The notes beneath the pieces were generated by a model. That model did not search any database. It was not told the origin of the DNA and saw only the letters and a program-made list of their open reading frames with translations. The position numbers and the translations under genes were made by a program. Below, piece by piece: positions 54,264-63,940 of a DNA stretch of 64,000 bases (its first letter is position 1; the number at the start of each line of letters is the position of its first letter). This DNA is from Phellopilus nigrolimitatus (lineage: Eukaryota; Basidiomycota; Agaricomycetes; Hymenochaetales; Hymenochaetaceae), in assembly GCA_021029095.1 (NCBI GenBank), contig JAJOHG010000068.1, positions 62,001-126,000 of the forward strand, in the 5' to 3' direction.

Positions 54264-55324
54264 ATGGATATCCCCATCCCCGGCTTGGAAACTACAGAGC
54301 AGCAGAAGCCATCTATTAGTTCTGATTCTGAAGCCGAAAGGGTGAGCAGCGGTTCTTGCGTACCTCAGACAAGTCGACTAATATGCGGAGTTGCACGTTC
54401 TTTTCGTTTGACCTAACTCAGACGCCCGCTTCTCCCACAAATCGCCGCAGATTCATCGCAGGACTTGCGCTTATGACACAGAGCGGCCGAGAAGAACCAG
54501 GCGGCACGGCTACCGCAATCCGGCCGATGGATGAAGACCTTCAAGTCGAGAATATTCCTCAAGGTGCTACTCTGAAGGGGTACACGGTCCTGCGCAGCTG
54601 TCCGAACGGAGAATTGGTGATTCTCGACGGTCGTACGGGAATTGTGGTCTATAAACACAAGCTCCGTGCGAGTCTATACCCAGATGTTGCGATCAAAGCC
54701 GTAGGACTAGCAGTGGACGACGACTCCGGTATGAACTCGGGCGTGATCTTGGTGGCCCGGCTGCTGGACGGGTTTGGAGCCGGTATGTTTCGCGTCTATA
54801 TTCTGTGAGATCTCTCGCGCGAACTCATGCGTTCGTCCCGTCCACTAGAGTTTGTAGAAGTAATCAGTCTCGATGCAAAGATTTGGAACACCGAGGTCCT
54901 TTTCTATGGCGAGCTATTCGAGAGCGATGGGTCTCACGACGCTGGGCATATCCATATTTCGCGGCACGTCCAGATTGCTCTTCTCGCCTCGCACAGGCGT
55001 CTCGTCTTAGTTGACTGGGCGAGAAAAAGAATAGTATGCGTAAAAACCGTGAGGATCTTCGATATTGCATCAAGGTACATACTGAATAGAGTTCTGCAGT
55101 CTCCATCAAAATTCTTTATCAGAGTGGGATTGCTGAGAACACACCTGGTTCTCGAAGAACGTCAAGAACACGACTCGGAAATTAAGGGCGCGGTACCCTC
55201 GAGATCCGTGATCGTTTCTCTAGCCGACGTGTGGAAGGAGGTCGCCTCGAGAACGTTTGCCAACCAGGTTCTTCTCTTGGACAACATCCCGAATGTAAGG
55301 ATGCTTACCCAGGAAGGCGAATAG
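54264..55324 (+). CDS. Unassigned protein, 'gene F' (source of the gene F fragments in the repeat)
   Basis: ATG at 54264. Exon 1 (to about 54,341) gives MDIPIPGLETTEQQKPSISS and ends AER|GTGAGC. Exon 2 begins after CTAACTCAG at about 54,421 and gives RRFIAGLALMTQSG, VENIPQGATLKGYTVLRSC, NGELVILDGRTGIVVYKHKL and VAIKAVGLAVDDDSGM. An intron from 54,782 to about 54,848 leads to EFVEVISLDAKIWNTEVLF, HISRHVQIALLASHRRLVLV and VDWARKRIVCVKT, ending VSLADVWKEVASRTF and LLLDNIPNV. Repeated 'hydrophobic-LVILD/LVLVDW' strands suggest a beta-propeller such as the C-terminal part of agaricomycete F-box proteins; I see no F-box and do not assign it. It is upstream of and parallel to a TRIP4-like gene. Confidence 0.6.
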
Positions 55325-55989
55325 CCGAACGCATACGACGTAGTGAGAGACAGTGGGAGTTTAAAAACACGCTTGTTCTGCCTTGTTTGGTCCGCACATT
55401 CTCGATATACGGGCTGGATGAAGCATTCTTATAATGTAATATTCTTGATCTGATACAGAGCAGAGTCGAGTTCGGTGCCGCCCGAGATGAAGAGTCTTGG
55501 AAATCATCAACTAAGAGGCGAGGTACAATGCGAAATGAGTATGAATACCAAGGAGATTTCGTACTCGACGTCAGGGAGAGATATAAAGATCCAAACACTT
55601 ATGGCACTCACGAAGTACCCGAGAGCCTAATCCGCTAGGAAAACGAGCAGGTTGAATCCCAGCCTTTCTCACACCAAATACGCATGTTCTTTGTAACTTT
55701 GCACTCCTCAGCGCTTTCCTATGCACTTTCCCGACTGTATTGAACAATTTGCTCTGTAGACGTCAATGACTTGGCGCTGACTTACAGAGGACAGTGATCG
55801 CTACCGCGGCCGATTTGTTTCCATTCCGCTTGTCGTCCAGCATAAAGATTCGGTCTACAGCATTTTCTCTGGACGCTGCGTATACGTCGTTATATTGCTG
55901 TTAGTCGTCGCAGCTGAACAAACTGCGTCTCGGTAACTTGCACGAGCTGCAGCCTGCGCGCCTCGTCTACTCGCCGCACGACCATGGTC
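55325..55989 (+). repeat. Intergenic sequence shared with the tandem unit
   Basis: Non-coding; matched by 31,001-31,760 (and 43,006-43,765) downstream of the gene F fragment, and in part in reverse by 36,435-36,660. Blocks shared include CTAATCCGC, GCACTTTCCCGA and GGCCGATTTGTTTCCAT. Confidence 0.6.
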
Positions 55990-56934
55990 CATCGCACACC
56001 CTGGGCACACTCGTCCGTTCCTTCAGACAGAATCAAACCGCACTCGCGGCCATCGACGCCAGCGAAGAATAAGGGAAAGGCAAATGACACGTCGGCGCCG
56101 GTGCAGCACGCACCGAAGAGTGCCGCCGTCCGCGCACTCGAAAGTACCATCGCGGACCTCACGTCCTCGTCCGGGCGCGAGCGCGACGCACAGGGCGGCT
56201 GCTTCTGCCAAGGTGCGACCCCCCCAATATTCCATAATCTTCCTTCTGAGTGTTCTATACGTGGATGCTTCGTGTATCAGCTAGGACGCATGAGCTCGCA
56301 CGGCACACACCGCTCTGCGCGCACTGCGGCCTCGTCCTCTGTGCGCTCAACCCGCCGCATCTCGCCTGCCCTCACTGCGCCACCCCACTCCTCTCCCCAT
56401 CTGCGCACACCGCGCTCCTCGAGTCTCTCGGTAGCGAACTCGCCGCGGTCCTCGCGCGGGAGGAGACAGACGCGCAGCGCAAGGGCGAGGAGGCACGTGA
56501 GGCCGCCGGCGCGTTCCCACAGCTCCTCCCTGGTGACGCGAGAGGAGGCGGGCCTAAGTTGGCGAGTCCGACGGCACCGAAGGCGAACCAGGCGCATAGG
56601 GTGCTTTCGCTCAACGCGAAGACGAAGCGCGTCACCGTCGCATCGTATACGCCCCCGCGGCCGCCTGCGCCGACCACCTCCTCGAATTCTGGAGCCGGCG
56701 GAGAAGATTCGATGACAGCGGATGACCCGCCGCCCGTCCGAGTACCGCCGCCAGCGTGTGCCGTCCTACACGCGCGCGACAGGCCAAATGCCACGCGCCC
56801 GTGGGCAGACGTCCGTGGGGATGGCTTTGTGCGTACGCTGACATACGTACGCGAACCCCGCATCGACCGCGAAGAGGTGAAGGAAGGCCGGAAGACGCGG
56901 AAGGCGAAGAAGGCGAGAGATCGGGCTGAGGGCA

Positions 56935-56965
<31 letters not shown>

Positions 56966-56972
56966 AGATTAG
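55990..56972 (+). CDS. TRIP4/ASC-1-type (C2HC5) zinc-finger protein
   Basis: Plus strand. The 5' part reads PAKNKGKANDTSAPVQHAP, AVRALESTIADLTSSSGRER and GGCFCQ; an intron of about 60 nt leads to ARTHELARHTPLCAHCGLVL, CALNPPHLACPHC, the helix ETDAQRKGEEAREAAGAFP, KVLSLNAKTKRV-type text (HRVLSLNAKTKRVTVASYTP), RPNATRPWADVRGDG, IDREEVKEGRKTRKAKKARD and a poly-Ala end before the stop at 56,972. All finger ligands are present. A possible start is ATG at 55,984, whose frame continues in PAKNKGK, but an upstream exon cannot be excluded. The neighbour gene F is also present at the 12-kb repeats, so this is the best candidate for the source locus. Expected role from family: ribosome-associated quality control or transcription coactivation. 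Confidence 0.65.
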
Positions 56973-57540
56973 GCTCGCGATCTCATTCTTCTTTATCTCG
57001 CGTTATTCATTGTACCATGGTATACAATACAGTCAACTCTGGGACCGGAACTCATCGACGCCTCGCAGCATGCAAATATGCCGCGGCTAGTCTAAGTTGC
57101 TTCCTTTTACTTGTCCAGCTGGACGCAGGCATAAGAACACCGGTGCAGCGCAGCGCTTAATAGCTGACAGTTGCTTCTCATAGATTTCAATCTTCAAGAG
57201 ACTCAATCTATCCCAGAAACGCACTTACCATGCAAGTGCTCTTCCTTCACCTTGCTTTCCTCCCAGTTATTGCTATCATCTCTCCCACAGCCGAGGCGTG
57301 CCAGAACATAGACACTTGTGTTCACTGCGGGTCGTTCGGCACTCTCGACTTCTGGTCATACATACCCTTCCTAAACCACAGTTCAGCGCAGCAGATCCAC
57401 ATATCGACATTGTATTGAACGATGGATGTGTGAACGACGATTTTAGTCCACTAATGATCCGCGCTAACCTTAGCGACTGGATAAGCTCGAGCATCGTTCA
57501 GAATTTTTAGTCTGCTTGATCTCAGTTGCTGTATGTAGCC
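56973..57540 (+). repeat. Downstream flank of the TRIP4-like gene, shared with the inverted copies
   Basis: Matches 34,883-35,466 and 46,891-47,472 in reverse. No gene; a 62-codon ATG frame at 57,230 is also present in degraded form in those copies and is not convincing. Confidence 0.55.
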
Positions 57541-57978
57541 GTTATTTACTCACAAAGTATCCCAAGATCGTTTGAATGGTTGCACTCGAAATCAAGAAGG
57601 GCTTTGATGAAGGAGCGCAGCCACTGACCGCATCACTAACTGGCAACCAAAAATCGGCCGATGATATGGCGAAATGCGAGAAGCCCTTGGATTCATGTGG
57701 ATCGCGAGAACCGCGTACAAGATTCTAACTAAGAGAGTTGAGGCTATGAGTAAGCGTTTGATATTATTACAGCGCATAGGCGATACGATAATATTCTGTC
57801 CGAATGTGAGGAAGTCCAAGAGAGGCGTCGGTGGGAAGGAGCGAAGGATAGTGGTAAAAAATAAGGTATAATTTAATAGCCCGTACAGCCAGAGGAAGTA
57901 AGTTGGATGACCCAAAGAGTAGAAAAGTATGCAAGAAGAAAATGTCCTCGCACTAAGTAATAAACGTGCAATTATGAA
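57541..57978. other. 3' flank of the Kre6/Skn1 gene, no other gene
   Basis: Nothing recognisable on either strand; it probably contains the 3'-UTR of the minus-strand gene. Confidence 0.4.
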
Positions 57979-60273
57979 TCAGCACCCGTCATATTGCGAA
58001 TTGCGAGGGTACGAGTAGCCGGCACTAGCCCATGTTGTCCAGTTCGGATTGAGGTACGCGTTGGGATGCCTGAAAGAAGAATGAAAAGAGGAAAAGGCGG
58101 AATGAGTATTTAGAGAAGGCACGGTGAGTTGTACAAGACTCACGCATTGATGTAGTCGGTAGTAGGGTGATTGGGCGGGTCGCAGGTCACGCCGTCCTTG
58201 ACATCTGACCGCTGATACACACGCACGTAATCGATGTACATCTTCGAGGGGAAGACTAAGTGGGCGAAGTCTTGGGCTTCCCACGAGGGCGACATGCCCA
58301 AATTCATGACGATGTACTATCAGCGACGCGGTCCAATCAGTAGTGAAATAAGAAAGAAAACGGCAGAACAAGAACGCACCATCGGCTCTTCCGCGATAAG
58401 CCTCTGACTGACCTCACTGGTAGAGTCGGGTCCAATCGACGCGCTCGTAATCTTCCATGACGTTTGGCCCTGGCTGTACCATGTAACGTACCCGTCGTCC
58501 CTGTTCGCCATGTCGCTCCAGTACTCGAACCCGTACGTCGCGTATCCACTGCCATTGTATTTCGAATTGTCAACGAGCGACACCGCGGACACAGCCTGCT
58601 GCAGCGCCGTGCCCGTGAAGGGGTTGAAATGCGTGACGGTGTCGTCGTACAACGTTGTCGCGGGCGTCGCGTTGTTGAACTTGACGTTCGCGTTGAACGG
58701 TGCGATCTGGAAGCTCTGGCTGACCTCGCCGTTGTCGAGGGTCGTGTCGACCTGCGCTTCGATGATATCGAGCTCGGGACGCCGCGGCCCCTGTAGCCCC
58801 CGTTAGTAGTCGGCCCGGGGTGGTCGGACCCGGGACACGTGCACGCGGAAAGGCGCTGGCCGGGCGTGGTCGAGAGCGCTGCGCCGTTCCATCCGTCGGT
58901 CGAGCTGGACACGGGGTTTCCCGCTTTGTCCTGCTGCCCCGGGTACGTACCAAGGTCGCACGAGTCATAGCTGTAAGGCCACATGCCGTCCGTCGTCGCG
59001 CCATACCCCGCGCGCCCGAGGTTGCCCATCGTCCACACGCCTGGCCACAAACCCGCGACAGCACCGCTCCCCGGAAGCGAAACGGAGACCTCGATATACC
59101 CCGTCGTAAAGCAGAACTTATTCCAGGACGTCAGCATGCCTGATGGAACAATAAGTTAAGTTTCGAGTATGTCAAGATAAATCAAATGTGAAGGCGAACA
59201 CGCACCGCTACTGTAGTTCAAGCCGTGGTTGGGTGTATTCGCCATAGTAATGACGAGCTTGCCGCCCTGCGTGGTTATAGCATCGGGAGAATACCATTCG
59301 AGGTCGCCTGGAATACGCTTTAGCCAATTAATTTAACTGAATCGCGCTGTAGCTTACCCGTCGCCCTGTGCCATAAGGTTAAATCGTACTAGATTCCCCA
59401 GCAAGTCAAAATATACTCACCAGTATTGCAGGTCCTGCGCTTCCCAGTATGGATCGTCACCTGGGTAGAAGGAGCGGCCGTCCGTGTTAAACTCATCCGA
59501 GAACACGAGGTTGTACGTCTTCCCGTCCGTGCCTGTGCGCGACATGGCTTCCTTCGGCGTCTCCTTGTCGACTAAGTGAGGCATCCCAGGCAAGTCGGGT
59601 ATTTGGCCCGAGCCATTGATGCCGCCGAGGTTGAACCCGGGCCCCCGAAACGGCTTATCGCGGACGTGCAAGAGGACCGGATACCCGAGGAACAGCATCA
59701 GGACCGCGGCAAGAAGCAACCCGAGCGCGCCTGCGTTCAGCCACCCGCGCGCGGAGCACAGCACGAACGGCTGGGCATTGCGATCCCCGCGCCTCATCTC
59801 GGGTGCATGCAGCGCGTCGTCCTCCTCCGGCTCCGTGGTGTGCCACATGTAGATCGGCATTCCCGCGTTGGCAGTCGTGTCCGTGAGGGCTGCGCGCCTC
59901 GACGCGGGTGTAAGCGGGGAAGAATGCGAAAGCTTTTCATTTATTGGAGGGGGGTGAGGAGAGCTGCGCGACGATGCGGATGCGGCGGAATCGCTTAGAA
60001 AACTGCCGCGTTCGTACTGTCAGTAGATAGGGGCCTAATGAGCTCGAGCTTCGGTAGACGAATATATTGTGTTGAGCGCACCGTGTAGGGTCCATATCCC
60101 GTCCCAATAGCGCCTCTCGCGACGCTGTTCACAGTCGGTCGCGGTGACATACTCCGTGGGGAACCGAACGGGGAAAACTGCTCGGACGAAGGCTCGTGCA
60201 AGAGCGGTCGCGTCTGTGCGGCCCCCGTGTCGTACGCGTTGTTCGCGGACACCTGGTCTTGATTGGGAGACAT
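57979..60273 (-). CDS. Kre6/Skn1-family beta-glucan synthesis-associated protein
   Basis: Type II membrane protein of the secretory pathway with a GH16-like lumenal domain, needed for cell-wall beta-1,6-glucan. Minus-strand exons: 60082-60273, 59421-60016, 59358-59365 (8 nt), 59207-59307, 58380-59139, 58144-58316, 57979-58069. N-terminal cytosolic region with SPRSMSPRP and [26 protein letters not shown]; one membrane helix in [20 protein letters not shown]; then [102 protein letters not shown] and [12 protein letters not shown]. The catalytic-like ELDIIEAQ is one base out of frame with GRGVP before it (near 58,775). After it the frame runs to [20 protein letters not shown] and the end NSQYDGC. 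If the indel is real the gene is inactive. Confidence 0.85.
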
Positions 60274-61039
60274 GCAAGAACGCTAGCCCACAGCTGTGCG
60301 AGGATAAAGCAGACACGGACTCCGAGCAGTTCGTGGGCAAGTAATCAGACAGCGCGCAAGACCGCGTGCTTTTGAAGTTCCAACACGAGCGGTGAAAAAG
60401 GGCGGTTGCCGACCAGAAGGGGAGTCAATTGAGTGGCGGCATAGGCCATACGATACCGCGCGTGTGATAGATCACTTCCACCAAGCGCGCCTAGCACAGC
60501 TTCCGTATGATCGCTTCTGACTCTGCCGGTAGATGTATAGCCATTCCGGACGATGTGTACACAGTTTGCAGCAATCCGTCGACTGGGCTTATTGAAAGCC
60601 AAGAGAGAGTGTCTGAAATTACTCTTGCAGAGAAGAAAGTAAGCGTTGGAAAAGTACATACAGCGAATAAAACCCGCGGACGGAAGCTCACAAGAAAAAG
60701 GGCCGAATCGCCGTCAGGACATGTGCGGACTTCTAAGCCGTATGAGACATATATCTTGCCGTTGCGTAGACATTTGTTTGAGTTCAGAGAAGCCTAGCTG
60801 CTGCAGATGGTGCATGCTGTCCATGAACATGATGAGCTGGCACGCGATAGCCGTTCGTATCGGGTATCGTTCAGTGGCTTAGTAATACTATAACGAAACC
60901 CGGCTAATTTGTCAGACTTTGCTGTTCATGCTTTCCGTTCCGTTATGTCCTACCGCCATTCTGCGAAGCTGCGACTGAGCTACGGGAATCGATAATAATG
61001 ATTTGTGTACAAGAAGTGTAGTTTCTGGATCTCACTCGC
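60274..61039. other. 5' flank of the Kre6/Skn1 gene; no other gene recognised
   Basis: A 96-codon plus-strand frame at 60,507-60,797 has no ATG of conviction and no family resemblance. Confidence 0.4.
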
Positions 61040-61486
61040 ATGTCCCACTATGATTTACATTGTCGATATTGTCAAAATCTAAGCGAGAGCGCGGTCCGTC
61101 CTGCCCCGGGTTGTAACGTTTCACGGCAGCGACGACGCCGTCCGCATGATTTACGTACCATGACCGGGCTACTTGATTTGGGGCGCCGACCCCGCCGACA
61201 TCGAAGGCTAGGAAGCCGTTCCCGACGAGAGCGACGTCACCATCCTCGCCTGGACGACAGCGAACCACCTCTTTGTGTTTACTGGACTCGACTTCGAATG
61301 TCCTCACTAGTGTGCATACTCTCTAGACGTCGACAAGTTTCCAAAGCGTCTTCTGAGAACGCAGTCAACGAATTCCTTGGGTATGCACTCGAATACAATT
61401 GTACTCACAGACTTGGGCGACGTCGCTGTCTCATACGAGGAGTTTCGCTCCCACCCAAGGCGCGCAGGGGCTGTGTGGAACGATGA
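61040..61486 (+). pseudogene. Unassigned coding remnant with stops
   Basis: A plus-strand frame reads protein-like through about 140 codons but has at least three stops: LPRVVTFHGSDDAVRMIYV, DESDVTILAWTTANHLFVFT and VLTDLGDVAVSYEEFRSHP. The parent family is not recognised. Confidence 0.35.
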
Positions 61487-61840
61487 TTGATGACGGGATA
61501 TCCAAAAAAAAAAATCCGACGCGATACGCGACGCGAAATGATACCCAGAATTGTGGAAATGCATCATGCCAGGAAGCAAGATTGGCGCGAACAGGACATT
61601 CTGGTTGGCCATGCGAGGACGAGGGCAAGAGCGGAGGGCGACGGAGATGCAGATATGGCGGTGGAGTTATTTGCCGCGGAGCGCGAGCACCTCGTGTGCT
61701 TCGCGAGCGGTTTGCGCGCGCTCATCGCGCAGCTAAGGAGCACGGACGCTGCGCGACGCGCCGTAGCGTGTCATTTCCCTTTTCCCGCCCTTGGATTTGC
61801 CCTTGATGAGCAGCGTCTCGCTCGTGTGATGCTCGCCTGA
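61487..61840 (+). other. Unassigned open frame
   Basis: Frame with QDWREQDILVGHARTRARAE and VELFAAEREHLVCFASGLRA, ending at 61,840. It could be the last exon of a decayed gene. No family assigned. Confidence 0.25.
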
Positions 61841-61849
61841 TTTACTGGT

Positions 61850-62960
61850 TCTGAACTTGTCGACGCCTCCACACTATGGCTTTACCTATGCAGGTCGACG
61901 CAGGCCGCTCTTCGCACGCATACCGCCGACGACCGGCCATTTATTTCAGCCACAGCAGCTCCGTCCCATTTTCAATCAGCGCAACTGTCGTTTGGAAACT
62001 TCGGCTCGCTTGCGCTGGCTCCTATTCTACTCAATCTACGGTTGGGATGCATCGCCTTTTCCACATCGTTCTTCCTTGCAGATCAGGATGCGGAACTGGA
62101 GACTCGGTACTCGGGCGTGCCTTTATCAAGTCGAACTCAGTTGGGGCGCCTTTAACCTCTTCCCTTTCATTTCTATCTTTCCGTCTCCTCTTTACTGTCT
62201 TGCTTTGTCACTTCTTTTCCCATCTCACTCGGTGAATGTATGTGTATCATCTAAGCCTTTTCTCGTGTGCATCGTTCTCATCGATAACCATCCTTCGTTA
62301 TGAAGCCTCCAGAGTCTCTCTTGGATGCCCTTACGTCTCCGACCCCGTGAGATGCAAAGGTGTGCAGACTCTCCGACTCCAAGCCGAAAGTTGACGAATA
62401 GAAATTGCCTACGGTACTCCTTCGACAATGGCCGGCTTTCTCCAGCTTTCTCTTGTCTTGTTCGCCCATGGACGATTCGACAACACGGAGCTACGGAATA
62501 ATGAAGAGAGAAAGTTTGGTATCATATGCATTAATTATTTTGTCATTAGGTATGCAATAGAAAACTGCGCTGGTGCCTTAATTCTGAAGTGTTGCTAAAT
62601 CTGCCGACATTCAGCGAAGCTTGCTTTTTTCTCTTTTTCTGACTCAAATTCATCTTAAAACTTCTCTTCGTCTTCGTAATTAGTGTCCTTTGCCTCCATT
62701 AAGAACATTTATATTTTGCTTCCGCTGCAGATATGATAGATATACTATTATTTATCCCGAAAGCGGCGCGGCTGTGCTCCTTTAGTGCTGTACACTTTCT
62801 CTAGTTTGCATTGATACCTTTGTAGTGTTGGTCGGTGATTTATCTATGGCAGTGCAAATTACGCATTTTAATTAGCTCACAACAGTATACATTATCATTA
62901 ACTCACTGCAGTATACTATAATTAACTCACAGAATTATGCATTATGCATTTTAATTAGCT
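61850..62960 (+). repeat. MASQ upstream module at the right end
   Basis: 61,850-62,350 matches 24,150-24,630 in reverse. 62,215-62,420 matches 32,930-33,090 (CATCTCACTCGGTGAA, GTGAGATGCAAAGG, AGACTCTCCGACTC). 62,540-62,760 matches the arm sequence upstream of the MASQ genes. Near 62,860-62,960 an AT-rich tandem repeat has a ~35-bp period built on TTAATTAGCTCAC / ATTAACTCAC. Confidence 0.6.
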
Positions 62961-63002
62961 CGCAGCACAATGGTAATTTTCTGCAATGTTAAAGCAAGGC
63001 CC

Positions 63003-63147
63003 TATAAATTCGAACAGGATTTCCAGTGATTGGAACAGAACAACCCACAACCCACAATTCACAATTCACAACCCACAGTTCACAATCCACAACCCACAAG
63101 AACTTAAGGTAAACCGTACAGACACATATCAGTCTTCGCCCTTACAG
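63003..63147 (+). promoter_or_regulatory. TATA box, CCACAA-repeat leader and 5'-UTR intron of the 63.2-kb MASQ gene
   Basis: TATA at 63,003-63,008, then a leader with at least six direct repeats of the type AACCCACA / AATTCACA (63,043-63,100), then a 39-nt intron at 63,109-63,147 (GTAAAC...TTACAG) 20 bases before the ATG. Confidence 0.6.
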
Positions 63148-63167
63148 CTCTGATTATTATACTCAGA

Positions 63168-63629
63168 ATGGCATCTCAACAACAACTCCGGCCTTGGTCT
63201 ATCAATGTTGTCTTCGGGTTCAGATCATTACAATGCGTTGAACACTTGGGGATGTTGCTCGCATCGGATACCAAAAGCGTCCTCTTCCCATGTGTAGCGG
63301 GGATATGCGATTCAAGTAAGATCATTGAAGTTAGCTTGCAGTCAGCAGAATTCGACAGTGCCGTCCAGCTCAATGAAGACCCACTGGACAAAGAGAGCCT
63401 TGGTAGATGTATTAAAGGCCTGGCTGGTCTGAATTTCTCTAGCGTGCGGCAAGAAGCGACGTGGCTTGAACACATCCTCAGGAAATGCAGAAGCGACTTT
63501 GCAGGATATGGAGACCTAATATATGATTATGGGAAAGCTGAAAAGACGGGATTTGTCATGGATCTCGAAACATTATTGAATACACATGGTTTGTTTTTAT
63601 CATCGGGCTTCAGGAACGAGGGTTTCTAG
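63168..63629 (+). CDS. MASQ-family protein, diverged copy (unknown function)
   Basis: ATG at 63168, 153 aa, starting MASQQQLRPWSINVVFGFRS. Shared with the 12-kb-unit copies: VFGF block, the DTKSVLFPC strand (DTKIMLFTC in the others), FDSAVQLNEDPLDKESL, an isolated W-L pair, YDYGKAEKTGFVMDLETLLN and the end HGLFLSSG. Identity is low but the length, residue order and 5'-UTR intron are kept. No stops or frameshifts. Function unknown; no signal peptide or membrane helix. Confidence 0.7.
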   Translation: MASQQQLRPWSINVVFGFRSLQCVEHLGMLLASDTKSVLFPCVAGICDSSKIIEVSLQSAEFDSAVQLNEDPLDKESLGRCIKGLAGLNFSSVRQEATWLEHILRKCRSDFAGYGDLIYDYGKAEKTGFVMDLETLLNTHGLFLSSGFRNEGF

Positions 63630-63940
63630 ATGGCGGAAGAGGCGGATGACAATCATCATCATGTGGAATCCCTAGTCCGCTAGCTAAGACACATATTCAT
63701 GTATGTACATGCAGATAAGGTTATTCCAGACATTGTCTTTGCATTGAGACGAGGAGAAAACTGATATGCCGTACATAAACGTATGTACAGCTATAAGAAA
63801 GTGTGAAGAGAAAAAAGCAGGTTCGAGACATTCAACGCGAGGATGTTCAGGACAGCTTCAATAGCTGTAGTGTCTCATCCTCATCTGCGTCGGCTACGCC
63901 TACTTTTAAAAGTACTGCCGCGTGAAAAGGGCGACTTGCC
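63630..63940 (+). repeat. Downstream flank of the MASQ module
   Basis: Matches 34,550-34,800 downstream of the right-arm gene (TATTCATGTATGTAC, AGACGAGGAGAAAACTGAT, AAGTACTGCC then GCGTGAAAAGGGC). This shows that the repeat module extends about 300 bp past the gene. Confidence 0.6.

Noticed and set aside
57230..57418. 62-codon secreted-looking frame (MQVLFLHLAFLPVIAII...)
   Set aside because: It lies in the repeated downstream flank of the TRIP4-like gene, and the related copies are not open in that frame; probably chance.
58776..58830. An intron in the Kre6/Skn1 gene that would explain the frame change, using the perfect branch-like TACTAAC and CTACAG
   Set aside because: No GT donor upstream gives the needed phase, the intron would be under 40 nt, and the family text HPGP...GRGVP-ELDIIE is continuous across it. 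A 1-nt deletion explains it better.
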